From: CAZVIK01 sp964627045
GTDB lineage: Bacteria; Acidobacteriota; Terriglobia; Bryobacterales; Bryobacteraceae
Length of the DNA: 9,437 nt
NCBI GenBank assembly: GCA_964627045.1
Contig: CAZVIK010000165.1
Span: 1 to 9,437 of the forward strand
Direction: 5' to 3'
Shown: positions 1 through 7,159 of the stretch, one piece after another
How positions within the stretch are numbered: position 1 is the stretch's first letter
Layout of the letters: each line of letters begins with the position of its first letter
Notes under the pieces: generated by a model
Database searches by the model: none
What the model saw: the letters and a program-made list of their open reading frames with translations, nothing else
Told to the model about the DNA's origin: nothing
Made by a program: the position numbers and the translations under genes

Positions 1-649
1 GGAAGATCAGCGTGTCGTCGGAGAAGGTGTAGGTCGGGAACCAGAACTTGCCGTCGATCTGCTCGCGATAGGTTTCGAATTTCGGAAACGCCTGGTTCTC
101 ACCGCGCTTCCGCACCCCCGTGGAACGGCCGTAGGTCTTGACGATCTGCAGATCCCGGTCGTCCACCCAGACCATACCCTGGAAGTACCGTTTGCCTTCG
201 ACCAGTTGCCGCGGTTTGACGGCGAAGACGTAGCAGGGGATCTCGTCCGCATTCTGCCGGCCCAGATAGCGCACCCAATACTCGGGAAGCTCTTTGGCCG
301 TCAGTACGAATGGCTGGACATCGCGGAGATCCTGAAGATCCTCGGGCGTCAGCAGGATGTTCCTTAGGGTTGCGACCGGTGCGTGCACCACCCTCTCGAT
401 GCGTTTGCCGCCGGAGAACAGAATATCGGTGACCATCTCCCACTTGCCGCGGGCGTTCCCGAACTCGTCGACCTCCTGGATGCGCGACGTTTGCCGGTAG
501 GTGTAGTTCTGGCGCGCCAAGGAGAACTCGGTCTCTTTGGCGGCGAACCTTTGGATGATCTCTTCAATCTGAGACTCGGACGGCTCCGGCTCGGCCGCGC
601 ACGCCAGCGCGGCCAGTCCCGCCGCCCAGACCATTTTCCAGCCCCGCAT
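1..649 (-). CDS. Secreted LolA-like protein of unknown function (C-terminus cut by window edge)
   Basis: A continuous minus-strand frame runs from an ATG at 649 to the left edge with no stop, giving 216 visible codons. An AGAGGTGG ribosome site lies about 3 bases upstream of the ATG (GAGG about 5). The N-terminus looks like a Sec signal: hydrophobic residues 6-16 and an A-C-A motif at 16-18. A lipoprotein is less likely, because the residues before Cys17 do not make a good lipobox. The mature part has an N-Y-T-Y-R-Q motif at 48-53, a strand-rich middle, and a region at 155-215 (GMVWVDD, then KFWFPTYTF) resembling the later strands of LolA/LolB-like and 'outer membrane lipoprotein-sorting' proteins common in Acidobacteria. 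The family call is from pattern memory. No catalytic residues are evident. A lipid- or hydrophobe-binding periplasmic role is possible but unproven. It is transcribed away from the pilus operon, and nothing seen links it to the pilus. Confidence 0.75.
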   Translation of the reverse strand, partial: MRGWKMVWAAGLAALACAAEPEPSESQIEEIIQRFAAKETEFSLARQNYTYRQTSRIQEVDEFGNARGKWEMVTDILFSGGKRIERVVHAPVATLRNILLTPEDLQDLRDVQPFVLTAKELPEYWVRYLGRQNADEIPCYVFAVKPRQLVEGKRYFQGMVWVDDRDLQIVKTYGRSTGVRKRGENQAFPKFETYREQIDGKFWFPTYTFSDDTLIF

Positions 650-687
650 AGCCACCTCTGCTCTCCGCCTTCCCTTTTTCCAGTGTA

Positions 688-715
688 GCGCCCGCCTCCG
701 GTGCGGCGCGGGCGC
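688..715. repeat. Perfect 8-bp inverted repeat in the divergent promoter region
   Basis: GCGCCCGC at 688-695 is repeated in inverse complement as GCGGGCGC at 708-715, with a 12-base spacer. It lies in the 116-base gap (650-765) between the leftward secreted-protein gene and the rightward operon, where both promoters must sit. It could be an operator bound by a dimeric regulator or a hairpin in either leader RNA. In this GC-rich sequence a short GC repeat can also arise by chance. No convincing -35/-10 pair was found in the gap on either strand. Confidence 0.4.
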
Positions 716-755
716 GGCGCTGAAGATACCGGGCGGAACGTCCGATAGCAGCGCC

Positions 756-763
756 AGGGAGGA
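756..763 (+). promoter_or_regulatory. Shine-Dalgarno site close to a GTG start
   Basis: AGGGAGGA ends only two bases before the GTG at 766 (GGAGG core ends three bases before it), which is tighter than the usual 5-9. There is no other in-frame ATG, GTG or TTG until about codon 23, which would cut into the first hydrophobic segment, so the GTG is still the best start. The tight spacing may lower translation of this first gene relative to those downstream. Confidence 0.5.
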
Positions 764-765
764 TT

Positions 766-2322
766 GTGCGCGTCATTCGCAGGCTCGCCGGACGGTCCGT
801 TTGGCTGGCGCCTTCGCTCGGCGATCTGTTGCCCGCCGCGCTGCTCGGTTGGCTGTTCGCCGCGGGCCAGGGATGGAACGTGCTACTGGCCGACGGCGAC
901 ACCGGCTGGCACATCCGCGCCGGCGAGTGGATTCTGGCCAACCGCGCCGTCCCCGCGCACGACCTGTTCTCCTTTTCCCGCCCGGGCGAGCCGTGGTTCG
1001 CCTGGGAGTGGTTGGCCGACGTCGTGTTCGCGCTGGTTCACGGCCGCTGGGGACTGGCGGGCGTGGCGGTCCTTTGCGGATGCGTGATTGTGCTGGCAGT
1101 CACGGTCATATTTGCGCACATGCTCTGGCGTGGGGCGCACGCGTTGGTGGCGCTGGCCACCGTCCTGGTCGCCGCCGGGGCCTGTTCCATCCACTTTCTG
1201 GCGCGCCCGCACGTCTTCACGCTCTTATTGGCGCCGTTGTCGCTCTGGCTGATCGAGGGCGACCGCCGGCGGCGCACGCGCGCCGTGTGGTGGCTGGTGC
1301 CGTTGTCGGTGGTATGGGTGAACCTGCACGGAGGCTTCTTCGCGCTGCCGGCGAGCCTGTCGCTTCTGGCGGTTGGGCTCGCGCTGGAAGCGGTGATGGG
1401 GCGCGCGGGTTGGGCGGCCTGCCGGCGGTACGCGGGATTGTGCGCCGCCACGCTGGCGGCGTCGCTGGTCAACCCTTACGGGGCCGCTCTGCACCGGCAC
1501 GTTCTCGGCTACCTGAACTCGGATTGGATTCGAAACTCGGTCGACGAATTCCAGTCGCCCCGGTTTCGCGGGGAGAACCTGCTCCATTTCGAACTGCTCT
1601 TGCTGGCGGCATTGCTGCTGGCCGGGTGGTGGGTGAGCCGGTGGCGGCTGGCCGACGCCCTGCTCGTGGCGGGCTGGGCGCATTTCGCCCTGTCCGGCGT
1701 GCGGCACGTGCCGTTGTTCGCGCTGGTCTCGGCGCCGCTGGTGGCCGCCGGGCTGACGGAGATCGCCGGTGCCATGGCGGCCGGGTCCGCCCGCCGCAAC
1801 CCGGGCCGGATCCTCTGGGACCTCGGCATGGAACTCCGCGCCGGGTTTAGGCGCTTCAGCCCGTGGGCGCCCCTGCTGGCGGCCCTGGTGGCGCTGTTCA
1901 CGCCCGCCGCCCGTTGGCCGCGCGACTTCCCCGAGGCGAAGTTCCCGGTTTCGCTGGTGCGCACCCAGGCCGGACACCTGACCGGTACCCGCATCTTCAC
2001 CTCAGACCAGTGGGGCGACTACCTTATCTACCACGAGTTCCCCCGCCGTAAGGTCTTCATCGACGGGCGCAGCGATTTCTACGGGCCGGGCCTCGGCGGC
2101 GAGTACCTGGCGTTGATGGAAGGGCGGCCGGGATGGGACAACCTCTTGCGCAAGTATGAGTTCGACGCGCTGCTGATACCGGCCGGCTGGCCCCTGGCAT
2201 CGCTGGCGGCGAACCACCCGGGATGGCGCCTGGTGGCGTCCGATCGCCTGGGGGTTCTGTACGTGGCCGGCGGCAGCCCTCGGGCGTCTCCGGCTAATCA
2301 CGCCGCGGTGCCCGGCCGATAA
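766..2322 (+). CDS. Multi-pass membrane protein resembling GT-C fold glycosyltransferases
   Basis: This 518-residue protein has roughly nine hydrophobic segments spread over residues 20-395, then a soluble C-terminal domain of about 120 residues. Early in the chain an acidic motif D43-G-D45-T-G-W-H follows the first membrane segment, where GT-C enzymes carry their metal- and lipid-phosphate-binding acidic pair. Other blocks seen are A-R-P-H-V-F near 147, V-N-L-H-G-G-F near 187 and N-P-Y-G near 239. The C-terminal domain contains a W-G-D-Y-L-I-Y block and D433-G-R-S-D-F-Y-G, which recur in uncharacterised bacterial membrane proteins of this type. By family analogy it would move a sugar from a polyprenyl-phosphate donor at the outer face of the inner membrane, but donor, acceptor and activity are unknown. 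It starts at GTG and ends 21 bases before cpaB, so it appears to be the first gene of the pilus operon. It could instead be a polysaccharide enzyme or a non-enzymatic membrane protein. Confidence 0.8.
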   Translation: MRVIRRLAGRSVWLAPSLGDLLPAALLGWLFAAGQGWNVLLADGDTGWHIRAGEWILANRAVPAHDLFSFSRPGEPWFAWEWLADVVFALVHGRWGLAGVAVLCGCVIVLAVTVIFAHMLWRGAHALVALATVLVAAGACSIHFLARPHVFTLLLAPLSLWLIEGDRRRRTRAVWWLVPLSVVWVNLHGGFFALPASLSLLAVGLALEAVMGRAGWAACRRYAGLCAATLAASLVNPYGAALHRHVLGYLNSDWIRNSVDEFQSPRFRGENLLHFELLLLAALLLAGWWVSRWRLADALLVAGWAHFALSGVRHVPLFALVSAPLVAAGLTEIAGAMAAGSARRNPGRILWDLGMELRAGFRRFSPWAPLLAALVALFTPAARWPRDFPEAKFPVSLVRTQAGHLTGTRIFTSDQWGDYLIYHEFPRRKVFIDGRSDFYGPGLGGEYLALMEGRPGWDNLLRKYEFDALLIPAGWPLASLAANHPGWRLVASDRLGVLYVAGGSPRASPANHAAVPGR

Positions 2323-2343
2323 ACCAGTGGCCAGGCTACCGAC

Positions 2344-3237
2344 ATGGATCGCCGATTCCTCACCGTCATGGGGGTGAGTCTGTTGTTCGCCCTCATCGTT
2401 TCGACCATTTTTTACCAGATGACCACGCGCGCCGCCGGCGGCGGGAAAGGGCCGGCGAAGGTGGAGACGGTCGAGATCGTCGCCGCCGCGCAGGCCATCC
2501 CCGTGGGGGTGCAGATCAAGCCCGGCGACGTCAAGAAGATCAAGGTCCCGCGCGACCGCGTCCCCACCGGGTCGTTCCAGAAGCCGGAGGAAGTGGTGGG
2601 ACGCCCGGCGATCAGCAACATCCTGCTCGATGAGCCGATCCTGGCGGGCCGTCTGGCGGAACGCGGCAGCGGCTTCGGCCTGGCGCCGGTGATCCCGCCG
2701 GGCATGCGAGCGGTGGCGGTCAAGGTGAACGAAGTGGTCGGCGTGGCCGGCTTCGTGCTTCCCGGGATGCGGGTGGACGTGCTGGTCACCGTGCGGCCTC
2801 CGGGCGAGGGCGGGGCGCGCACCACCACGATTCTGCAAAACGTGCCTGTCGTTTCGGCCGGCCAGCAGATCGAACCCGATGCCAGCGGCCGGGCCGTCAA
2901 CGTGCCCGTGGTCACCGTGCTGACCACCCCGGAGCAGGCCGAGATGCTGACGCTCGCCGGAACCGAGGGCCGGATTCAACTGGTGTTGCGGAACTCGGCC
3001 GACCTGGCGCTGGCCAAACCGCCGGGCCGCGAGATGACCGAGCTGTACGGCCAGCCGCGGCGGACCGAAGCGCCCAAGGCGGCCCCGCGTCCCGTGGCGC
3101 GCCCTCCGGCGGCGCCCCCCGTCCAACCGGTTGCGTCGCCTGCTCCGCCTCCCCCGCCGCCTCCCGACGACGATGTCGTGGTGTACCGGGGGACCCAGCG
3201 TAGCGTCGAGAAGATCGGCTCGGCCAGCCGGAACTGA
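2344..3237 (+). CDS. cpaB: CpaB/RcpC, periplasmic Tad pilus assembly protein
   Basis: The 297-residue product begins with a short basic N-terminus and one membrane span (about residues 8-24). A SAF domain follows (about 43-105) with the typical A-Q-A-I-P-V-G start and a P-G-D-V turn. Next is the RcpC/CpaB domain (about 110-225), including an I-P-P-G-M-R-A-V-A-V-K-V block and L-P-G-M-R-V-D-V-L-V. The C-terminal part, from about residue 235, is rich in Pro and Ala with seven consecutive prolines (268-274), then Asp275-277 and a short V-Y-R-G motif often seen at the end of CpaB proteins. CpaB is known to sit in the periplasm with the secretin and is thought to help it assemble or align; SAF domains may bind glycan. 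The ribosome site is weak (AGG about 8 bases before the ATG), so translation may be coupled to the gene just upstream. Confidence 0.95.
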   Translation: MDRRFLTVMGVSLLFALIVSTIFYQMTTRAAGGGKGPAKVETVEIVAAAQAIPVGVQIKPGDVKKIKVPRDRVPTGSFQKPEEVVGRPAISNILLDEPILAGRLAERGSGFGLAPVIPPGMRAVAVKVNEVVGVAGFVLPGMRVDVLVTVRPPGEGGARTTTILQNVPVVSAGQQIEPDASGRAVNVPVVTVLTTPEQAEMLTLAGTEGRIQLVLRNSADLALAKPPGREMTELYGQPRRTEAPKAAPRPVARPPAAPPVQPVASPAPPPPPPPDDDVVVYRGTQRSVEKIGSASRN

Positions 3238-3253
3238 GGGAGCGAGGAACGGC

Positions 3254-4552
3254 ATGAGATCGCACGTTGGCATCTTGGTTTGGATGTGGCTGCTGGCGGT
3301 GGCGGCGCCCGCTGCGCCGGCTCCCCCGGAGCGGGAACTCCGGCTCACCGCCGGGGAAAGCGCCGTGGTGGACTGCGACTTCGACGTGGCGCGCATCGCC
3401 ACGACGGCTCCCGAGGTCGTCGACACCGTGGCGCTCAGCCGCCGCGAGGTTCTCCTGCTCGGGAAGGGCTACGGCCTGTCGAGCGTAGGCATCTGGTCGA
3501 AAAAAGGCGACCGGCTGATTTACAAGGTCACCGTGGCGCACGACCTGGGCCAGGTGAGAGAGTTGCTTGAGCGCACCTTTCCGGGCGAGCCGATCGAAGT
3601 GCAGAGCGCGCGCGAGGCGCTATCTCTGACCGGGACGGTGTCCAGCCAGGCGGTGTCCGACCGCGCCGCCGCGCTGGTGGCGCCGCTGGCCAAGAGCGTC
3701 GTGAACAATCTCCGAGTGGTGCCCGCGGGACCGGAAAAACAGGTGATGCTGCGCGTGCGCTTCGCCGAGGTCAACCAAGCGGCGGCGCAGTCCTTCGGTC
3801 TCGGGCTGATTTCCACCGGCGCGTTGAACACCATCGGGCGGATCACCACCGGACAGTTCGCCGCCCCGCAGCCCGAAAAGATCGGCGCCGCCGGGACCAT
3901 CTTCAACATCGGGGATGCGCTCAACGTCTTCGCCTTCCGTCCGGACTTGAACCTCGCCGCGTTCCTGCAGGCGTTGCAGAGCCGTGGCGTGCTTCAGGTT
4001 CTGGCCGAGCCGAATCTGGTCACGACCGACGGAAAGGAGGCCAGCTTCCTGGTGGGCGGCGAGATCCCGGTCCCGGTGGTGCAAGGCGGCTCTGCGGCCG
4101 GGGCCGTCACCATCCAGTTCCGGGAGTTCGGAATACGGCTGACGTTCCAGCCGCAGATTACCTCGGTCGATACGATCCGGCTGCACGTCAAGCCCGAGGT
4201 CTCCATGCTGGACGCCAACAACGGCGTGACGCTCTCCGGGTTCCGTATTCCGGCGCTCTCGACGCGGCGCATGGAAACCAACATCGAGTTGGGCAAGGGG
4301 CAGAGCTTCGTCATCGCCGGGCTGGTGGACGACCGCATGACCGAGAGCCTGTCGCAGGTTCCGGGGCTGGCCAGCATCCCGGTGCTGGGGGCGCTGTTCA
4401 AGAGCCGTTCGGAAAACCGGACGAAGACCGAACTGGTGGTCATCGTCACGCCGGTGGTGACCGACCCTTCCGAGGCGGCCCGCGCGCTGCCCGGGCCGGA
4501 AATGCCCGGCCGGTTTCTTGAACCCGCCGCCGGCGCGCCGAAAAGAAAGTAG
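3254..4552 (+). CDS. cpaC: CpaC/RcpA, outer-membrane secretin of the Tad pilus
   Basis: The frame is open from 3131, but the start is placed at the ATG at 3254. It has GAGG six bases upstream, opens directly into a signal peptide (hydrophobic residues 5-18, cleavage near Ala21-Ala23), and lies 16 bases after cpaB. The 432-residue product has the pilus-formation N-terminal domain (about 28-95) and a small BON- or secretin-N-like domain (about 100-155). The secretin domain runs from about residue 162 (K-Q-V-M-L-R-V-R-F-A-E-V) to about 410. It includes V-L-A-E-P-N-L-V near 249-256, a V-G-G-E-I-P-V-P block, and the C-terminal signature V-P-G-L-A-S-I-P-V-L-G-A-L-F (F at 382) followed by T-E-L-V-V-I-V-T-P. 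Secretins form the multimeric outer-membrane ring through which the pilus leaves the cell. The last 20 residues are Pro/Ala-rich. No pilotin gene is visible nearby. Confidence 0.96.
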   Translation: MRSHVGILVWMWLLAVAAPAAPAPPERELRLTAGESAVVDCDFDVARIATTAPEVVDTVALSRREVLLLGKGYGLSSVGIWSKKGDRLIYKVTVAHDLGQVRELLERTFPGEPIEVQSAREALSLTGTVSSQAVSDRAAALVAPLAKSVVNNLRVVPAGPEKQVMLRVRFAEVNQAAAQSFGLGLISTGALNTIGRITTGQFAAPQPEKIGAAGTIFNIGDALNVFAFRPDLNLAAFLQALQSRGVLQVLAEPNLVTTDGKEASFLVGGEIPVPVVQGGSAAGAVTIQFREFGIRLTFQPQITSVDTIRLHVKPEVSMLDANNGVTLSGFRIPALSTRRMETNIELGKGQSFVIAGLVDDRMTESLSQVPGLASIPVLGALFKSRSENRTKTELVVIVTPVVTDPSEAARALPGPEMPGRFLEPAAGAPKRK

Positions 4553-4555
4553 AGG
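4551..4555 (+). promoter_or_regulatory. Shine-Dalgarno site overlapping the cpaC stop and setting the cpaE start
   Basis: AGAGG shares its first two bases with the TAG stop of cpaC. It is seven bases from the TTG at 4563, but only one base from the TTG at 4557 and downstream of the TTG at 4518, so it supports 4563 as the start. The arrangement suggests translational coupling of cpaE to cpaC. Confidence 0.6.
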
Positions 4556-4562
4556 CTTGGCG

Positions 4563-5768
4563 TTGAACGGTTCGGCCACAGGCAGGGGCGGGGAACTGCG
4601 GGCGTTGCTCGTGGCGCCGGACCGCGCCCTGGCCGAGGCTTTTTGCGCCACGCTTAGCGAAGCCCGGAAGTTCCAGATTCTGGCGGACCTGAAAAAATAC
4701 CCCAGCGTCCAGACTCTGGAGATCCGCCTGCGGCAATACCAACCCGACGTGGTGCTGCTCGACGTGGCCATCGACCTGGAGGCCGCCGCGGCGCTGATCC
4801 GGCAGACGGCGGCGGTGCGCCCGCCGGTGCCGGTCATCGCGCTGGACCATTCCAGCCGCCCGGACGCCGTGATGCGGGCTCTAAAGCTGGGGGCGCGGGA
4901 GTTCCTGTCGCCGCCCTTCGAAGCCGGTGTGCAGCGCGACGTCGTGGCGGGACTGGCGCGCCAGCCGAAACCGGACGCCGCGGCGGCCTCCCCCGTGGGC
5001 AGGGTGGTGGCATTCTCCAGCGCCAAGCCTGGCAGCGGCGCCTCGACGCTGGCCTGCCAGACGGCGTTCGCGCTCGGCAAGGCCTCGGCCGGACGCGTAC
5101 TGCTGGCGGACCTGGATTTGGCGGCCGGGACCGTGGGGTTCTATTCGGGATGCCGGCCGGGCGGCAGTTTCCTCGACCTGCTCGACTGTGCGCAGGGGGC
5201 CAATCCGGCGGCCCTGGAATCGCTGGCGGCGGCCTGCGGCGGGGTGGATGTGCTGGCGGCCCCGGAAACGCCGGCGCAGATGCCGCTGGACGCGGTCGGA
5301 TTCCGCCAGGCTCTGGATCTGGCGCGGGCCAGTTACGCCTGGACCCTGCTGGACCTTCCGGTGGTCTTCCATCGCGCCAGCCTCATGGCGCTGGCCGGAG
5401 CCGACCGGATCTTCCTGGTGGCCACAGCCGAACTGGCGAGCCTGCATCTGGCGCGGCGGGCGGTGCGGATGCTGGGGAATCTCGGGGTGGAGCGGGAGCG
5501 CGTCGAGGTGGTCATCAATCAGACCGGGCGGCGCGACGGGATTCGCGGGCAGGAGTTGGAGAAGGTCCTCGGCTGCCCGGTGCGGCTGTCGTTGCCCGAC
5601 GACCGTCCGAAACTGCACGAGGCCGTGAGCCTCGGCCGGCCGATCGCGGGCGGCCCGTTTGAGGACGCCGTCAACCGCTTGGCCGGGCAACTGGCCGGAA
5701 CCGGCGCCAGTGCGCGGCGGGCGGCCGGCCGCCTGGTCGATGCCAGGCCGATCTTTGCGGGGACTTAG
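4563..5768 (+). CDS. cpaE: CpaE/TadZ, MinD-like ATPase with receiver-like N-terminus (pilus localisation)
   Basis: The frame is open upstream into cpaC, but the TTG at 4563 is the start best supported by its ribosome site, giving 401 residues. Residues about 9-130 resemble a response-regulator receiver: D67 sits in P-D-V-V-L-L-D-V where a phospho-accepting Asp is expected. The usual N-terminal acidic pair is reduced to A-P-D-R and the conserved Lys near the end is replaced in F-L-S-P-P-F, so it is probably a non-signalling receiver. From about residue 143 there is a MinD/ParA-type ATPase domain. Its P-loop is K155-P-G-S-G-A-S-T: the signature lysine is kept but Ala160 replaces the usual Walker lysine. 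D183-L-D185 and a D-L-P-V-V block follow. CpaE/TadZ proteins place the Tad machine at the pole or another membrane site. Altered P-loops are common in the family, so ATPase activity cannot be assumed. A 10-base gap separates it from cpaC. Confidence 0.92.
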   Translation: MNGSATGRGGELRALLVAPDRALAEAFCATLSEARKFQILADLKKYPSVQTLEIRLRQYQPDVVLLDVAIDLEAAAALIRQTAAVRPPVPVIALDHSSRPDAVMRALKLGAREFLSPPFEAGVQRDVVAGLARQPKPDAAAASPVGRVVAFSSAKPGSGASTLACQTAFALGKASAGRVLLADLDLAAGTVGFYSGCRPGGSFLDLLDCAQGANPAALESLAAACGGVDVLAAPETPAQMPLDAVGFRQALDLARASYAWTLLDLPVVFHRASLMALAGADRIFLVATAELASLHLARRAVRMLGNLGVERERVEVVINQTGRRDGIRGQELEKVLGCPVRLSLPDDRPKLHEAVSLGRPIAGGPFEDAVNRLAGQLAGTGASARRAAGRLVDARPIFAGT

Positions 5769-5789
5769 AAGGGCGGAGACTGGATCACC

Positions 5790-7151
5790 ATGTTGCTGGC
5801 AGGCGGCGGTGCGGGGATGGCGGAACTTGGTTGGGAGCAGCGGCTCATGGGGCGGCGCCCCGGGGCGCGCGGCGCCCTCAAGCCCGAGTGTCAGCAGTTG
5901 AAGTTCACGCTGCACCGTAAGCTGCTGGAGAAGATCAACCTGGAGGCCCTGGCCACCATCGAAAACCAGCGCGTGCGCGCCGAGGTGCGCCAGGCGCTGG
6001 TCACCCTGATGGACGGTGAGCCCACGCTGCTCAGCTCGGCCGAAAAGCAGCAGGTCTGCGACGAGGTGCTCGACGAGGTGTTCGGGCTGGGGCCGCTGGA
6101 GCCGTTGCTGGACGACCCGACCATCTCCGACATCCTGGTCAACACCCACAAGTCGGTCTACATCGAACGGCGCGGCGTGCTGGAACTGACCGGCGTCGCC
6201 TTCCGCGACGACACCCACCTGATGCACATCATCGACAAGATCGTCAGCCAGGTGGGCCGCCGCATCGACGAATCGACGCCCATGGTGGACGCGCGCCTTC
6301 TGGACGGCTCGCGCGTGAACGCCATCATCCCGCCGCTGGCCGTCGACGGGCCGCTGCTTTCGATCCGGCGCTTTTCGCGCGACCGGCTGATGCCGCCCGA
6401 TCTGGTCGAAAAGCGCGCCATGACACAGGGCATGATGGAGCTGCTCGAGGCCGCCGTTAAGGCCCGTCTGAACATCATCATCAGCGGGGGGACCGGCGCC
6501 GGAAAGACCACGCTGCTCAACGCGCTGTCGGCCTTTATCAGCCCGCGCGAGCGGATCGTCACCATCGAAGACGCCGCCGAACTGCAACTCAAGCAGCCCC
6601 ACGTGGCGCGCCTGGAGACGCGCCCGCCGAACCTGGAAGGGCAGGGCGCCGTGCGCCAGCGCGAGCTGCTCATCAACAGCCTGCGCATGCGGCCCGACCG
6701 GATCGTGGTCGGCGAGGTCCGCGGCGAAGAGGCGCTCGACATGCTTCAGGCCATGAACACGGGCCACGACGGATCGCTCACCACCATCCACGCCAACAGC
6801 CCGCGCGACGGCCTCAGCCGGCTGGAGGTGATGGTGTCGCTGGCCAACGCCAACATGCACATCAACGCCATCCGCCAGCAGGTGGCCAGCGCCGTGCACC
6901 TGCTGGTGCAGGCCACCCGCCTGAGCGACGGCTCCCGCCGCGTGACCAGCGTCACCGAGGTCACCGGGATGGAGGGCGAGGTCATCACCATGCAGGACCT
7001 GTTCGTGTTTGAGAAACGCGGACTCAGCCCGGAGGGCCGGGTCATCGGGCGGTTCGCCTCCACCGGTATCCGCCCCCGCTTCCACGAGAAACTGCTGGCG
7101 GCCGGCATCCTCTTGCGCCCGGACCTGTTCGACGAGATGGAGGAGATCTAG
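5790..7151 (+). CDS. cpaF: CpaF/TadA, Tad pilus assembly and secretion ATPase
   Basis: This 453-residue member of the type II/IV secretion ATPase family matches CpaF along its whole length. The N-terminal helical part includes the block L-H-R-K-L-L-E-K-I-N and then V-F-G-L-G-P-L-E-P-L-L. The C-terminal motor contains Walker A G233-G-T-G-A-G-K239-T-T, an Asp box V-T-I-E-D-A-A-E-L-Q, Walker B I-V-V-G-E309-V-R-G-E-E-A, and the His box G-H326-D-G-S-L-T-T-I-H334-A-N. All catalytic elements are present. As a hexameric motor under the inner membrane it powers extension, and in some Tad systems retraction, of the pilus through TadB/TadC. The start is uncertain: ATG at 5790 is used, but ATG at 5817 gives an N-terminus (M-A-E-L-G-W-E-Q-R-L) closer to typical CpaF, and ATG at 5847 also has a purine-rich GGGAG nine bases upstream. 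Confidence 0.97.
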   Translation: MLLAGGGAGMAELGWEQRLMGRRPGARGALKPECQQLKFTLHRKLLEKINLEALATIENQRVRAEVRQALVTLMDGEPTLLSSAEKQQVCDEVLDEVFGLGPLEPLLDDPTISDILVNTHKSVYIERRGVLELTGVAFRDDTHLMHIIDKIVSQVGRRIDESTPMVDARLLDGSRVNAIIPPLAVDGPLLSIRRFSRDRLMPPDLVEKRAMTQGMMELLEAAVKARLNIIISGGTGAGKTTLLNALSAFISPRERIVTIEDAAELQLKQPHVARLETRPPNLEGQGAVRQRELLINSLRMRPDRIVVGEVRGEEALDMLQAMNTGHDGSLTTIHANSPRDGLSRLEVMVSLANANMHINAIRQQVASAVHLLVQATRLSDGSRRVTSVTEVTGMEGEVITMQDLFVFEKRGLSPEGRVIGRFASTGIRPRFHEKLLAAGILLRPDLFDEMEEI

Positions 7152-7159
7152 AGGACGCC

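Noticed and set aside
682..687. TACACT on the minus strand as a -10 box for the leftward gene
   Set aside because: Four of six bases match, but no -35 hexamer is found at proper spacing, so it cannot be told from chance.
383..688. A 101-residue plus-strand frame opposite the first gene
   Set aside because: The opposite strand has a signal peptide, a good ribosome site and LolA-like motifs; this frame has no ribosome site or recognisable motif.
3131..3253. Extension of cpaC upstream to 3131 inside cpaB
   Set aside because: It would place 41 Arg-rich residues before the signal peptide, and the ATG at 3254 has its own ribosome site.
2002..3426. A 474-residue minus-strand frame across cpaB
   Set aside because: Low-complexity Arg/His/Gly-rich translation opposite a clear CpaB gene; a shadow frame.
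4518..4562. cpaE start at the TTG at 4518 or 4557
   Set aside because: The AGAGG at 4551-4555 is correctly spaced only for the TTG at 4563, and the extra residues match nothing in the receiver-like domain.
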